From contig NZ_QLMJ01000010.1 of assembly GCF_003259845.1 (NCBI RefSeq), forward strand, positions 1 through 64,000: 64,000 nucleotides of DNA. The letters run 5' to 3'. Made by a program: the position numbers and the translations under genes. The stretch is from Actinoplanes lutulentus (GTDB lineage Bacteria > Actinomycetota > Actinomycetes > Mycobacteriales > Micromonosporaceae). Of the stretch, positions 1-8,291 are shown piece after piece. The notes beneath the pieces are model-generated. The model was not told the origin of the DNA, made no database searches, and saw nothing but the letters and a program-made list of their open reading frames with translations. The number at the start of each line of letters is the position of its first letter. Position 1 is the first letter of the stretch.

Positions 1-66
1 CGACTTGCATGTGTTAAGCACGCCGCCAGCGTTCGTCCTGAGCCAGGATCAAACTCTCCAACAAAA
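1..66 (-). rRNA. rrs: 16S ribosomal RNA, 5' end only
   Basis: The reverse complement reads as the universal start of bacterial 16S rRNA: AGAGTTTGATCCTGGCTCAG followed by the GACGAACGCTGGCGGCGTGC helix region. The mature 5' end is estimated at about position 66 from the TTTTGTTGGAGAG start. The rest of the gene lies outside the window to the left. Confidence 0.97.
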
Positions 67-185
67 TCTTTGGAAAAGCGTCCCGGCAACAAAAAAGTTG
101 CCAAAGGAATTTCCCTACCCATCCCAAAAGGACAGGCCGGGGTAATGCCATAAATGGCACTGGCTTATCAAGCACCCTGTTGAGT

Positions 186-198
186 TCTCAAAGAACAA
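186..198 (-). promoter_or_regulatory. boxA-like antitermination element in the 16S leader
   Basis: On the minus strand the leader carries TTGTTCTTTGAGA followed by ACTCAACAG, a block conserved in actinobacterial rRNA leaders. It contains the boxA core bound by NusB/S10 in antitermination complexes. It lies between the promoter and the mature 16S end, where such an element belongs. Confidence 0.7.
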
Positions 199-256
199 CC
201 GCACACCATCGAAAGAACCACCGTTTCGGCGGCCCGTTCCCCGGGGCACTCGTTCA

Positions 257-285
257 ACATTACTAGGTCTTCCTGGCGTTGTCAA
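257..285 (-). promoter_or_regulatory. rRNA operon promoter
   Basis: A perfect TTGACA (minus strand, 285 to 280) is separated by 17 bases from TAATGT (262 to 257). This fits a housekeeping-sigma promoter pointing into the 16S leader, with transcription expected to start near 250. No second promoter was recognised. Confidence 0.75.
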
Positions 286-526
286 CCGGTTAATCCCGGT
301 TGGTGCCGATCTAACCCGGTACGTCCTCATGGCAGACCGCAGGCCAAGGCCCTAGATCCGATTCAGAGGATTTGGCAGGACGGCCGCTGCGCTGAGCCTC
401 AACTTCGGCCCTGCTTGCTCGCCCGTTTCCCTGCCGGCTCGGAAAACATTACCCGTTGGTTTCCGAGCCACCAAATCGGCCCCCAGTGTTACGCGTTCTC
501 GCAGGTCAACGCAGCCGAACCGGAGA

Positions 527-1180
527 TCAGGCCACGGAAGCCAGCGCTTGACCGATCCCCCGGTGGAACGTCGGGTACGCCCAAATCGCGCTCGACAGCG
601 TCGCGATCGGCACCTCAGCGTGCACGGCGACCGACAACGCCCCGATCATCTCGCCACCGGCGGGCCCAGCCGTGGTCGCGCCGACGACCACTCCCCGCCC
701 GTGGTCCACGACCACCTTGATGAACCCCTCATTACCCGGACCGTGGATGAATCCACGCGATGTCGAGGACAACGGCACGTGACCCACCCGTACATCGAGG
801 CCGGCGTCGCGCGCTTGCTGCTCGGTGAGGCCGACCGCTCCGATTTCCGGGTCGATGGAGGTGACCCGCGGCCGTGCCCGGTAATCAGCACCCGGCGCGC
901 ATCCGATCATCAGTCCGGTGGCGACGACCAGCCCGCGTGAGGCGACGAACTCCTGGTCGCCGACACGGACCTGTCCCGGACCGGTGATGGTGGCCGTTCC
1001 GCGTACGAAAATGCCGCCTTTGCCGGTGAAGCGGTCGACCGCGACTTTGTCGTTCCAGTCGTCGGTGGCCTCATCGCGGATCCGCTTGGCGACCGGTGCC
1101 CAGTCGGGTTCGACGGTGGCCGAGCCGGCCAGTCCGGGAATGCGCCGCGCTTCGGCGAGCGCTGATCCGGCCCTCACCAT
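527..1180 (-). pseudogene. Decayed dihydrolipoamide dehydrogenase-like flavoprotein
   Basis: The 217-residue reading frame matches two separated parts of the pyridine nucleotide-disulfide oxidoreductase family. It opens inside the FAD domain (RAGSALAEARRIPGLAG resembles the stretch just after the redox-active Cys of actinobacterial homologues) and runs to the LVVATG segment. It then jumps directly to the C-terminal dimerisation domain (VTSIDPEIGAVGLTEQQARDAG, then GEMIGALSVAVHAEVP and AYPTFHRGIGQAL). Missing are the N-terminal GxGxxG dinucleotide motif, the CxxxxC redox pair and the whole central NAD-binding domain. A full-length member has about 450-480 residues. The frame still lacks stops, so the deletions may be recent, but catalysis is not possible. 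It lies downstream of the photolyase terminator with no visible promoter or ribosome-binding site. Confidence 0.8.
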
Positions 1181-1192
1181 GATGCTGGTCGG

Positions 1193-1244
1193 CGGGGCCC
1201 GCCGGTTGAACCGTTATGACGGACGCAACCGCCGGCGGGCCCCG
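1193..1244 (-). terminator. Terminator of the crtB-phr operon
   Basis: A GC-rich hairpin with arms CGGGGCCCGCCGGTTG and CAACC-GCC-GGCGGGCCCCG (a 3-base bulge) sits 55 bases past the photolyase stop. There is no U-tract, as is common for high-GC actinomycetes. Confidence 0.65.
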
Positions 1245-1298
1245 CTTCACTCACCCGGGCAAGCCGGGCGAGACCACCCGAAACGCGCCGGGCGGAGA

Positions 1299-2624
1299 TC
1301 ATGGCCGCAGCCACACCGCCTCGTCCCGTTGCGACTCCAGCGGTCCGGGATAGTCGAGGCCGCGGCGCACCGGCTCGGGTAGGCGCCAGGGCTGGTGAAC
1401 GGCCGGGCCGTCGATTCCCTTGAGCTCGGGTACGTAGCGACGAACGTACACGCCTTCGGGATCGAATCGGAGCGCTTGGCGAATCGGGTTGAAGCGCCGG
1501 TGGGGCCGCGAGTCGTTTCCGGTGCCGGCCACCCACTGCCAGTTTCCGGCATTGTTCGGGACATCCCCGTCGATCAGCCAGCGGAAGAACCAGTCGACAC
1601 CGAGGCGCCAATCGAGGCCGAGATGTTTGGTCAGGAACGCCGCGGTGATCAGCCGTGCCCGATTGTGCATCCAGCCTTCGGCACGCAATTGGCGCATCCC
1701 GGCGTCGACGACCGGCACACCGGTGAGCCCGTCCTGCCAGTGCTGCAGCGCGTCCTTGTCGTACCGCCAGTTCTTGTCGTTGCCAGGGCGCAACGGTTCG
1801 GTCGAGAGCTTCGGGAACACTTTGGCGACCTGGTAATAGAAATCGCGCCAGCAGAGCTGTCGCACGAAAGCTTCTGCCTGACTCGCCCTCGCTGCCTCGG
1901 CGACAGCCAGTGGGGAGATACAACCCCAGCGCAGGTACGGGCTGAGCCTGCTCGTCTTGTCACCAGCCATGTCGTCATGCGCATCCGCGTACCCGTCAAT
2001 CGTGCGCAACCAGGCAGTGAGCCGGCGCTGACCGAGGGTTTCGCCGCCCTCGGCGGCGTGTGGTGAATCTCCGCTGGGGATCGCCGGCAGCCGGCCGGCC
2101 GTGACCCCGTCCGGGAGGGTGACAGTGCGCGGTGTGCCGGCCTGCTGCCGCCAGGTGGCCTGTGACCAGGTACGGAAGTACGGCGTGAAGACCTTGTAGC
2201 AGTCGCCGCCACCGCCGGGGCGCAGCGTCCCCGGCTCGACGACCGTGACGCCGGGGTGCAGGCGCAGCTCAAGCCGATGCCGTTCGCACTCCTCGGCCAG
2301 GCGGCTCTCCCGGCGGCGGGCATATCCGCTGACGTCGGCGGCGAGATGAATGGTTCCGGCGTCGTGCTCGCGGGCCAGCCGAATCGTCTCGGTTACCGGA
2401 TCGCCGGTACGCACAACCAGGTCCCCACCCCGCTCGCGAAGCTGCTCCCGCAGATCGGCGAGGCACTGGTGGAGAAAGCGCGACCGGTTTCCGGAGAGGC
2501 CGGCCAGTTTCGGATCGAGGACGTAGAGCGGGATGACCCGATCCGCGTCCGCGCAGGCCTCGGCGAGCGCGGGGTTGTCGCGCACCCGGAGGTCCCGGGT
2601 GAACAACACGACCGCAGTGCTCAT
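1299..2624 (-). CDS. phr: Deoxyribodipyrimidine photolyase
   Basis: Light-driven repair of cyclobutane pyrimidine dimers, using FADH- and an antenna chromophore. The 441-residue protein has the N-terminal alpha/beta photolyase domain (starts VVLFTRDLRVRDNPAL, residues 5-20) and the C-terminal FAD-binding domain. The C-terminal domain includes FVRQLCWRDFYY, WMHNRARLITAAFLTKHL and the cofactor and DNA-contact segment DVPNNAGNWQWVAGTG. The length matches class I CPD photolyases. The ATG overlaps the crtB stop by one base (TGATG), so the two are translationally coupled. Pairing with carotenoid genes and a B12-type regulator suggests light induction, as known for litR/crt/phr clusters of Streptomyces. 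Confidence 0.96.
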   Translation of the reverse strand: MSTAVVLFTRDLRVRDNPALAEACADADRVIPLYVLDPKLAGLSGNRSRFLHQCLADLREQLRERGGDLVVRTGDPVTETIRLAREHDAGTIHLAADVSGYARRRESRLAEECERHRLELRLHPGVTVVEPGTLRPGGGGDCYKVFTPYFRTWSQATWRQQAGTPRTVTLPDGVTAGRLPAIPSGDSPHAAEGGETLGQRRLTAWLRTIDGYADAHDDMAGDKTSRLSPYLRWGCISPLAVAEAARASQAEAFVRQLCWRDFYYQVAKVFPKLSTEPLRPGNDKNWRYDKDALQHWQDGLTGVPVVDAGMRQLRAEGWMHNRARLITAAFLTKHLGLDWRLGVDWFFRWLIDGDVPNNAGNWQWVAGTGNDSRPHRRFNPIRQALRFDPEGVYVRRYVPELKGIDGPAVHQPWRLPEPVRRGLDYPGPLESQRDEAVWLRP

Positions 2625-3511
2625 CAGGCCGCGATCTGGATCGGTGTGCCCGGCCTGGTCAGCAGGCTGCGGACGGCGACGGCGGCGCGGCGGCGGTTCG
2701 GCACCGTGGCGCGACGGGCGAAGACGTCGTAATCGGCCGCCTCGATTTCGGCGAGGATCCCGCCGTACAGCTGGAACGCGGTCCGCATGCAGGCCTGGGA
2801 CGCGGGTTCGAGCAGCGGGATGCCGGGAGCCGCGGCCACATAGTGCTCGCGGGCCCGGGCGATCTCCGCCTTGATCAGCTCCTTGACCGCCGGGGTGGCG
2901 ACCCGGCGCTCCAGGATCTGCTCGGTCACGCCGAACTCGGCGAGGTGCTCCTCGGGCAGGTAGATCCGGCCACGGTCGAGGTCCTCGGCGACGTCCCGGA
3001 TGAAATTGGTGAGCTGGAACGCGAACCCGAGCTGCCGAGCCGGTTCCCGGGCCGCCGCCCGGTCGGAAGAGCCGAGTATCGGCAGCATCATCGTGCCGAT
3101 GACCGCGGCCGAGCCCTCCATGTAATCGAGCAGATCGTCATAGGTGGCGTACCTGGTGACGGTGATGTCCATCGCCATGCTGCGCAGGAACTTCTCGAAG
3201 TCGTCGAGGTCCAGGTCGAAGACCGCGATCGTGTGCAGCACGGCGGGCAGCAGCTCGTCGTCGGTCGGCTCGCCGCGCAGGCCGGCCAGGAACTGCTCGG
3301 ACCACGCGGTGAGCAGCGCTGCACGCTCGGCGGACGGCCGAGACTCGGTCCGGTCGACGATTTCGTCCGCATATCGGGTGAATCCATAGAGAGCGTGCAC
3401 ATGCCGGCGCTTCCACCCCGGTAGCAAGCGGGTCGCCAGGTAGTACGTCCGTCCGTGCTCTCGGTGCAATTCGCGGCAGCGTGCGTACGCCGCCGTCAGA
3501 TCAGTATCCAT
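2624..3511 (-). CDS. crtB: Phytoene synthase
   Basis: Condenses two geranylgeranyl diphosphates head to head into phytoene, the first committed carotenoid step. The 295-residue squalene/phytoene synthase domain shows both Asp-rich Mg2+ sites: YADEIVD near residue 46, and QLTNFIRDVAEDLDRGRIYLP near residue 167. It also has the YMEGSAAVIGTMM region. The open frame extends further upstream, but the ATG at 3511 is chosen. It is preceded by GGGAGG at 6-base spacing, and the family normally begins with this MDTDLTAAY-type start. It heads a two-gene operon with phr and is divergent from the GGPP synthase. Confidence 0.95.
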   Translation of the reverse strand: MDTDLTAAYARCRELHREHGRTYYLATRLLPGWKRRHVHALYGFTRYADEIVDRTESRPSAERAALLTAWSEQFLAGLRGEPTDDELLPAVLHTIAVFDLDLDDFEKFLRSMAMDITVTRYATYDDLLDYMEGSAAVIGTMMLPILGSSDRAAAREPARQLGFAFQLTNFIRDVAEDLDRGRIYLPEEHLAEFGVTEQILERRVATPAVKELIKAEIARAREHYVAAAPGIPLLEPASQACMRTAFQLYGGILAEIEAADYDVFARRATVPNRRRAAVAVRSLLTRPGTPIQIAA

Positions 3512-3579
3512 CCCGGGCCTCCCGGTAAATCGACGCACGAATCGACGCAACTTCAAAAAGTTAGGGTACGGTATTCCGC
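3512..3579. promoter_or_regulatory. Divergent crtB-phr / crtE-crtI-idi control region
   Basis: The 68 bases between the divergent starts hold two ATCGACGCA direct repeats (3529-3537 and 3541-3549, 12-base period). An adjoining inverted repeat AACTT-caaa-AAGTT spans 3549-3562. A -10-like TAGGGT (3562-3567) lies 12 bases before the crtE GTG. Spaced direct repeats are the kind of site used by CarH-type MerR regulators, one of which ends the operon. Binding here is inferred, not shown. Confidence 0.5.
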
Positions 3580-4647
3580 GTGGCCAATCACACCCTCGAG
3601 GGACATCGCTTTGATGCGATCCCACGCCAGCCGGTCTCGCATCGGGCGCTGATCGGCGCTGTCGAGGGGACCCTCGCCGACTTCCTCGCTTCGCAGACCG
3701 CCGCCCTGGACGCTGTCGACCCGGCGCTCGGCAACTTCGCCCGGACCGCCCGTGACCTGGTGCTGGCCGGCGGCAAACGGCTGCGGCCGACATTCGCTTA
3801 CTGGGGCTGGCGCGGTGTGGTCGGCCCGGCCGAGCCGGTTGATCCGGTGTTACCCGCTCTCGGCGCTCTCGAACTCATGCACACGTTCGCGCTGGTGCAC
3901 GACGACCTGATGGATGAGTCGGACACCCGGCGTGGCCGGCCCACCGCGCATCGAATCTTCGCCTCCCAGCACGGCGAGCACTTCGGTGGCTCAGCCGCGA
4001 TCCTGGTCGGCGACCTCTGCCTGGTCTGGGCCGACCAGCTGCTGAGCCACACCCGGCTCCCGGCGGCGGCGCTGATGGAGGTCCGCGATCGGTACGACAA
4101 GATGCGCGTCGAAGCGATAGCGGGTCAATATCTGGACGTCCTCGGCGAAAGCGACCCCGGATCCTGGTCGGTGGAGCGGGCTCTCACCGTCGCCCGGCAC
4201 AAGACGGCCAGTTACACCGTGCAGTGGCCGCTCTCGTTCGGTGCCGCGCTGGCCGGTGGCGACCGCCGGGTCGACGAGGCGTACCGGGTATATGGCACCA
4301 CCGTGGGTGACGCCTTCCAGCTGCGTGACGACCTGCTCGGCGTTTACGGCGACCCGGCGATCACCGGCAAGCCGATTGCCGACGATCTGCGGACCGGAAA
4401 GCCCACCACCCTGCTCATGCTGGCCCGGCGGATGTCCACCGAGGCCCAGCTCGCTGCCTTCGCCGCCGGCGACGTCGCGCAGCGCGCGACGATCATCGCG
4501 GAAACCGGCGCTCCCGACCTGGTCGAGGAGATGATCAGGGTACGCGTGGACGAAGGCGTCGCCGCCCTGTCGGAAGCTCCGATTCACCCGGACGCGCGTG
4601 AGGCCTTGGTCGAGCTGGCCACCGCCGCCACACACCGCCCGGCATGA
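3580..4647 (+). CDS. crtE: Geranylgeranyl diphosphate synthase (polyprenyl synthetase)
   Basis: Elongates allylic diphosphates with IPP, here presumably to the C20 precursor of phytoene. The 355-residue protein carries the substrate-binding GGKRLRP (residues 64-70), the first Asp-rich motif DDLMD (108-112) and the second Asp-rich motif QLRDDLLGVYGD (about 246-257). The start is a GTG with no clear Shine-Dalgarno, and a -10-like box lies 12 bases upstream, so the mRNA may be nearly leaderless. Product chain length cannot be fixed from sequence, and an idsA-type prenyl synthase is the alternative name. It is first in an operon with crtI, idi and the MerR-type regulator. Confidence 0.92.
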   Translation: MANHTLEGHRFDAIPRQPVSHRALIGAVEGTLADFLASQTAALDAVDPALGNFARTARDLVLAGGKRLRPTFAYWGWRGVVGPAEPVDPVLPALGALELMHTFALVHDDLMDESDTRRGRPTAHRIFASQHGEHFGGSAAILVGDLCLVWADQLLSHTRLPAAALMEVRDRYDKMRVEAIAGQYLDVLGESDPGSWSVERALTVARHKTASYTVQWPLSFGAALAGGDRRVDEAYRVYGTTVGDAFQLRDDLLGVYGDPAITGKPIADDLRTGKPTTLLMLARRMSTEAQLAAFAAGDVAQRATIIAETGAPDLVEEMIRVRVDEGVAALSEAPIHPDAREALVELATAATHRPA

Positions 4648-4678
4648 TGTCTTTCCCCCCTCGTTTGGAGCATCCCTC

Positions 4679-6160
4679 GTGCGTGTTGTGACCGGACCCA
4701 CCGACCGGGTCGTCGTGGTCGGAGCCGGCCTCGGCGGCTTGGCCTGCGCTCTTCATCTGGCCGCGGCCGGACGCCAGGTCACCGTCGTGGAACGGGAGCC
4801 GATACCCGGCGGCCGGGCCGGCCGTCTCTCCGTCGGCGGTTACGAGTTCGACACCGGGCCGACGGTGCTGACCATGCCGGAGCTGATCGAGGAACCCCTC
4901 GCTGCCGTCGGTGAGAAGCTCTCCGACTGGCTCGAACTGACCCCGCTCGACCCGGCATATCGGGCGTACTACCCGGACGGGTCCACGCTGGACGTTCGTA
5001 CCGACACCACCCGGATGGCCGCCGAGATCGCCCGCGTCTGCGGTGCCCGCGAGGCCGACGGATACCTGCGGTTCGTTGACTACACCCGGCGGCTCTGGCA
5101 GCTGGAGCGCAACGACTTCATCGACAAGAACCTTGACGCACCGACCGACCTGCTCGGGCTTGGCCTACTGAAACTCCTCGGGATGGGCGCCTTCCGGAAG
5201 CTCCAGCCCAAGATCGAGCAGTTCTTCCGCGACCCGCGTACCCAGCGGATCTTTTCGTTCCAGGCGATGTACGCGGGCCTCTCGCCGCACGATGCGCTCG
5301 CCATCTACGCCGTGATCGCGTACCTCGACTCGGTCGCCGGGGTCTACTTCCCGGTCGGCGGCATGCACGCGGTTCCGAAGGCGCTGGCCGGCGCGGCGGA
5401 GAAGCACGGCGTGACGTTCCGTTACGACACCACGGTCGAGCGGGTGCTCACCACGAACGGGCGGGCCACCGGCGTCGTCACGGCGGGTGGCGAGCACATT
5501 CCGGCCGACGTCGTCGTACTCAATCCGGATCTTCCGGTCGCGTACCGAGATCTGCTTCCGAGCCGGCGGCAGCGCTCGCTGCGTTACTCACCGTCCTGTG
5601 TGGTTCTTCATATCGGCTCCGACCGGGTCTACTCGAAGATCGCACACCACAACATCCACTTCGGAAAGGCCTGGAAGGGTACGTTCGACGAGGTGATCAA
5701 CAAGGGTCTGCTGATGAGTGACCCGTCACTGCTGGTCACCAACCCGACCCGGACCGACCCGACGGCGGCGCCCGACGGCAAACAGACGTATTACGTGCTG
5801 GCGCCCGCGCCGAACCTCGAGACCGGCCCGATGAACTGGCGCGGCGGCCTCGGCAAGCGGTACGCCGACGAGATCCTGCAGGTCCTGGAGAACCGCGGTT
5901 ACATCGGATTCCGGGACGGCGTCGAAGTGCAGCGGATCATCACGCCCGCCGACTGGGCCGATGAAGGGATGGCCGCCGGAACACCGTTCGCGGCCTCGCA
6001 CAGCTTCACCCAGACCGGCCCGTTCCGGCCGTCGAACCTGCACCCCACCCTGCCCAACGTCGTCTTCACCGGTTCCGGGACACAGCCTGGCGTCGGGGTG
6101 CCGATGGTGCTGATCTCCGGGAAGCTGGCGGCATCGCGGATCACCGGCGGTAAGCGGTGA
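4679..6160 (+). CDS. crtI: Phytoene desaturase
   Basis: FAD-dependent desaturation of phytoene towards lycopene at the membrane surface. The 493-residue protein starts with the dinucleotide-binding VVVVGAGLGGLACALHLAAA (about residues 11-30). It has the CrtI-type middle (GPTVLTMPEL, YFPVGGMHAVPKALA) and the C-terminal bacterial phytoene dehydrogenase signature region TGSGTQPGVGVPMVLISGK. The GTG at 4679 is chosen because GGAG lies 8 bases upstream; a longer frame overlaps crtE. It overlaps idi by GTGA. No lycopene cyclase is present in the window, so the local end product would be acyclic unless a cyclase is encoded elsewhere. Confidence 0.95.
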   Translation: MRVVTGPTDRVVVVGAGLGGLACALHLAAAGRQVTVVEREPIPGGRAGRLSVGGYEFDTGPTVLTMPELIEEPLAAVGEKLSDWLELTPLDPAYRAYYPDGSTLDVRTDTTRMAAEIARVCGAREADGYLRFVDYTRRLWQLERNDFIDKNLDAPTDLLGLGLLKLLGMGAFRKLQPKIEQFFRDPRTQRIFSFQAMYAGLSPHDALAIYAVIAYLDSVAGVYFPVGGMHAVPKALAGAAEKHGVTFRYDTTVERVLTTNGRATGVVTAGGEHIPADVVVLNPDLPVAYRDLLPSRRQRSLRYSPSCVVLHIGSDRVYSKIAHHNIHFGKAWKGTFDEVINKGLLMSDPSLLVTNPTRTDPTAAPDGKQTYYVLAPAPNLETGPMNWRGGLGKRYADEILQVLENRGYIGFRDGVEVQRIITPADWADEGMAAGTPFAASHSFTQTGPFRPSNLHPTLPNVVFTGSGTQPGVGVPMVLISGKLAASRITGGKR

Positions 6161-6750
6161 CCTCACGCGAGGCGCATCTCGTCGAGCTCGTTGACGACTC
6201 CGGGGTGCCGGTCGGGTCGGCCACCGTGGAGCAGGCCCATCTCTCGCCCGGCCAGTTGCATCGGGCGTTCTCGGTGTTCCTGCTCGACGATCAGGACAGG
6301 GTGCTTCTCCAGCAGCGGGCCGCCGTCAAGACCCGCTTTCCGTTGCGCTGGGGGAACACCTGCTGCGGGCATCCCACACCGGGTACGCCGGTGACCTCAT
6401 CCGCGCTCGAACGGCTCGGCGAGGAGATCGGCGTCGGTGGGGTTTCCCTGGTCGACGCGGGTGTCTACACGTATTTCGCCGAGGATCCGGTGACCGGGCG
6501 GGTCGAGCGGGAGTACGACCACGTGCTGGTCGGGCGGCTGCCGGTCGGCACCCAGTTCCGGCCGGACCCGGCTGAGGTCGCGCGGCTGCTCTGGGTTTCG
6601 GTGCCGGATCTGCGGGAGCGGCTGGAGAGCGATCCGGGGTCTTACGCGCCTTGGCTGAGCGGGGTGACAGCGCGCCTGGAGGAGTACTTGTCCTCGCTGG
6701 CGCCTGCGTCTTCGCCTGCGTCGGTTTCGGAGCGGTTGGGTGGGAAATGA
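6157..6750 (+). CDS. idi: Isopentenyl-diphosphate delta-isomerase, type I
   Basis: Interconverts IPP and DMAPP, feeding the prenyl synthase upstream. The 197-residue Nudix-fold protein shows the catalytic Cys region RWGNTCCGHP (about residues 64-73), the early metal-ligand His of LHRAFSVFLLD and the acidic ALERLGEEIG helix. The GTG start overlaps the crtI stop (GTGA), indicating translational coupling. The C-terminal tail of about 20 Ser/Ala/Pro residues is longer than in E. coli Idi. Confidence 0.94.
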   Translation: MTSREAHLVELVDDSGVPVGSATVEQAHLSPGQLHRAFSVFLLDDQDRVLLQQRAAVKTRFPLRWGNTCCGHPTPGTPVTSSALERLGEEIGVGGVSLVDAGVYTYFAEDPVTGRVEREYDHVLVGRLPVGTQFRPDPAEVARLLWVSVPDLRERLESDPGSYAPWLSGVTARLEEYLSSLAPASSPASVSERLGGK

Positions 6751-7648
6751 CGGCCTGAGTGCGGGCGCCGCAGCCCGTCGGCTCGGCGTCGCGGTCACCA
6801 CTCTTCGCACCTGGCATCAGAGGTACGGGCTCGGACCGAGCCGTCACGAACCGGGCCACCATCGGCGGTACACCGTCGAGGACATGGTCCGGTTGCAGGT
6901 CATGCAACGGCTCACGGCCCAGGGGGTGGCGCCGGCCGAGGCTGCCGCCTGGGCGCAGAGGGATCCTTCCTCGTCCCTGGAAATCGCGGGTGCCGGGTCT
7001 TCCGAGGCTCCAGCCGGCGGCGGTCAGACCATCGCCCTCGGTCCGCACGCGAATCCGGCCGCTCGTGGGCTTGCCCGGGCGGCCATGCGGCTCGACGGGC
7101 CGTCGATGCGCTTCATCATCGAAGGCGCCGTGACCGGCCGTGGCGTCATCCCCGCCTGGCAGCACGTGATCACGCCGGTGCTGATCGGCATCGGTGAGCG
7201 CTACGAGGCAACGAAACGATTCATCGAGGTGGAGCACCTGCTCTCCCGCACGGTCACCGAGGTGCTCGCGGGCGTGCCACGGCCGCCTCGTGACCGGGAA
7301 CCCCGTGCACTGCTGGCCGCGACGGACGAGGAACAGCACACGTTGCCCTTGGAGGCGCTGGCTGCCGCGCTGGCTGAGGTGGGGGTGCCTACCCGGTTGA
7401 TGGGGGCCCGGATGCCGTCTCATGCGCTGGTGGACGCGGTTGCGCGTACCGGCCCGGCGGCTGTGGTGCTGTGGTCGCAGCTGCCGGCCACTGGGCGTGT
7501 GGAACAGCTGGAGGAGCTTTTGGGCGTACCCAATCCGCCTTTGATCCTTGCCGCAGCCGGCCCCGGCTGGCCGACCGACGGTTTACCACCCGCGGTAACC
7601 ACGTTCAGTGACCTGGCAAGCGCCGTCCGTGCCGTAGCCGCCGCATGA
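6740..7648 (+). CDS. MerR-family regulator with cobalamin-binding-like domain (CarH/LitR type)
   Basis: Likely light-responsive repressor of the carotenoid and photolyase genes. The 302-residue protein has an N-terminal MerR helix-turn-helix (AAARRLGVAVTTLRTWHQRYGL, then HHRRYTVEDMVRLQVMQRL). A helical-bundle segment contains Y-x9-EH (GERYEATKRFIEVEH), corresponding to the W-x9-EH motif of CarH with Trp replaced by Tyr. A Rossmann-like B12 domain follows, in which EEQH supplies the His expected as lower axial cobalt ligand. Family knowledge: CarH/LitR bind adenosylcobalamin in the dark and release DNA in light. The GTG at 6740 overlaps idi by 11 bases. The Tyr substitution makes direct B12 photochemistry less certain; a light-insensitive paralogue is possible. 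Confidence 0.85.
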   Translation: MGNDGLSAGAAARRLGVAVTTLRTWHQRYGLGPSRHEPGHHRRYTVEDMVRLQVMQRLTAQGVAPAEAAAWAQRDPSSSLEIAGAGSSEAPAGGGQTIALGPHANPAARGLARAAMRLDGPSMRFIIEGAVTGRGVIPAWQHVITPVLIGIGERYEATKRFIEVEHLLSRTVTEVLAGVPRPPRDREPRALLAATDEEQHTLPLEALAAALAEVGVPTRLMGARMPSHALVDAVARTGPAAVVLWSQLPATGRVEQLEELLGVPNPPLILAAAGPGWPTDGLPPAVTTFSDLASAVRAVAAA

Positions 7649-7656
7649 CCCTCACG

Positions 7657-7683
7657 TTTCCGCAGGTCAGCGACTTGCGGAAA
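7657..7683 (+). terminator. Hairpin after the crt operon
   Basis: Inverted repeat TTTCCGCA / TGCGGAAA with an 11-base loop, 8 bases past the regulator stop. It is followed by purines rather than a U-tract, so termination is inferred from position. Confidence 0.5.
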
Positions 7684-7700
7684 GAAAGGGGGGTACCGAT

Positions 7701-7730
7701 TTGGAGACCGCTCGGGGGATCACATATGCT
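7701..7730 (+). promoter_or_regulatory. Promoter of the tRNA-Glu-Asp-Phe unit
   Basis: TTGGAG and TATGCT are separated by 18 bases, about 90 bases upstream of tRNA-Glu. It is the only convincing -35/-10 pair in this gap. Confidence 0.5.
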
Positions 7731-7821
7731 TTGCAGGCACTCAACGGGGCGCGGTTGAAGGCGAAGGCCACCAAGCGTTGCTGATCTCGCGGCCAGCGAG
7801 ATGTGTAATGATGGAGGAGTT

Positions 7822-7894
7822 GCCCTCATCGTCTAGTGGCCTAGGACGCCGCCCTTTCAAGGCGGTAGCACGGGTTCGAATCCCGTTGGGGGTA
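7822..7894 (+). tRNA. tRNA-Glu (anticodon TTC)
   Basis: A 73-base cloverleaf. The acceptor GCCCTCA pairs with TGGGGGT (two G-U pairs). The anticodon arm is CCGCC-CTTTCAA-GGCGG with anticodon TTC, and the T arm is ACGGG-TTCGAAT-CCCGT. CCA is not encoded. Confidence 0.96.
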
Positions 7895-7946
7895 CTGGTA
7901 AGTTAGCGATGCAAGTTGCTGACGAACCAAAGCAAGTGAATAGCAA

Positions 7947-8020
7947 GGTCCTGTGGAGCAGTTGGAGTGCTCGCCGCCCTGTCAAGGCGGAGGTCGCGGG
8001 TTCAAGTCCCGTCAGGACCG
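7947..8020 (+). tRNA. tRNA-Asp (anticodon GTC)
   Basis: Acceptor GGTCCTG pairs with CAGGACC, anticodon loop CTGTCAA gives GTC, and the T arm GCGGG-TTCAAGT-CCCGT is intact. It lies 52 bases after tRNA-Glu, and the two are probably co-transcribed. Confidence 0.96.
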
Positions 8021-8033
8021 CAACAAATTGCAC

Positions 8034-8110
8034 GGCCAGGTAGCTCAGTTGGTACGAGCGTCCGACTGAAAATCGGAAGGTCGGCGGTTCGACCCCGCCC
8101 CTGGCCACCA
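8034..8110 (+). tRNA. tRNA-Phe (anticodon GAA)
   Basis: Acceptor GGCCAGG pairs with CCTGGCC, anticodon loop CTGAAAA gives GAA, and the T arm contains GGTTCGACCCC. The 3' CCA is encoded (8108-8110). It is the last gene of the three-tRNA unit. Confidence 0.96.
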
Positions 8111-8133
8111 GGCCCTCGCCGGGCACTGAGCAT

Positions 8134-8162
8134 CGTCCACCTGCGGAAACGCGTGGTGGACG
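8134..8162 (+). terminator. Terminator of the tRNA unit
   Basis: Hairpin CGTCCACC / GGTGGACG followed by TTTCGCTTTCC, 24 bases after tRNA-Phe. Confidence 0.65.
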
Positions 8163-8291
8163 TTTCGCTTTCCAGGGTGTTGTCTCCCCTCGAAGATGAC
8201 CTCTGTCGACCGCGGATTCCCCATGATCGCCGTCGCGAGTTGTTGGTTTGATCGGCGATTTCAGCGCTGCTTCCTCACTACGCTGGCCGGC

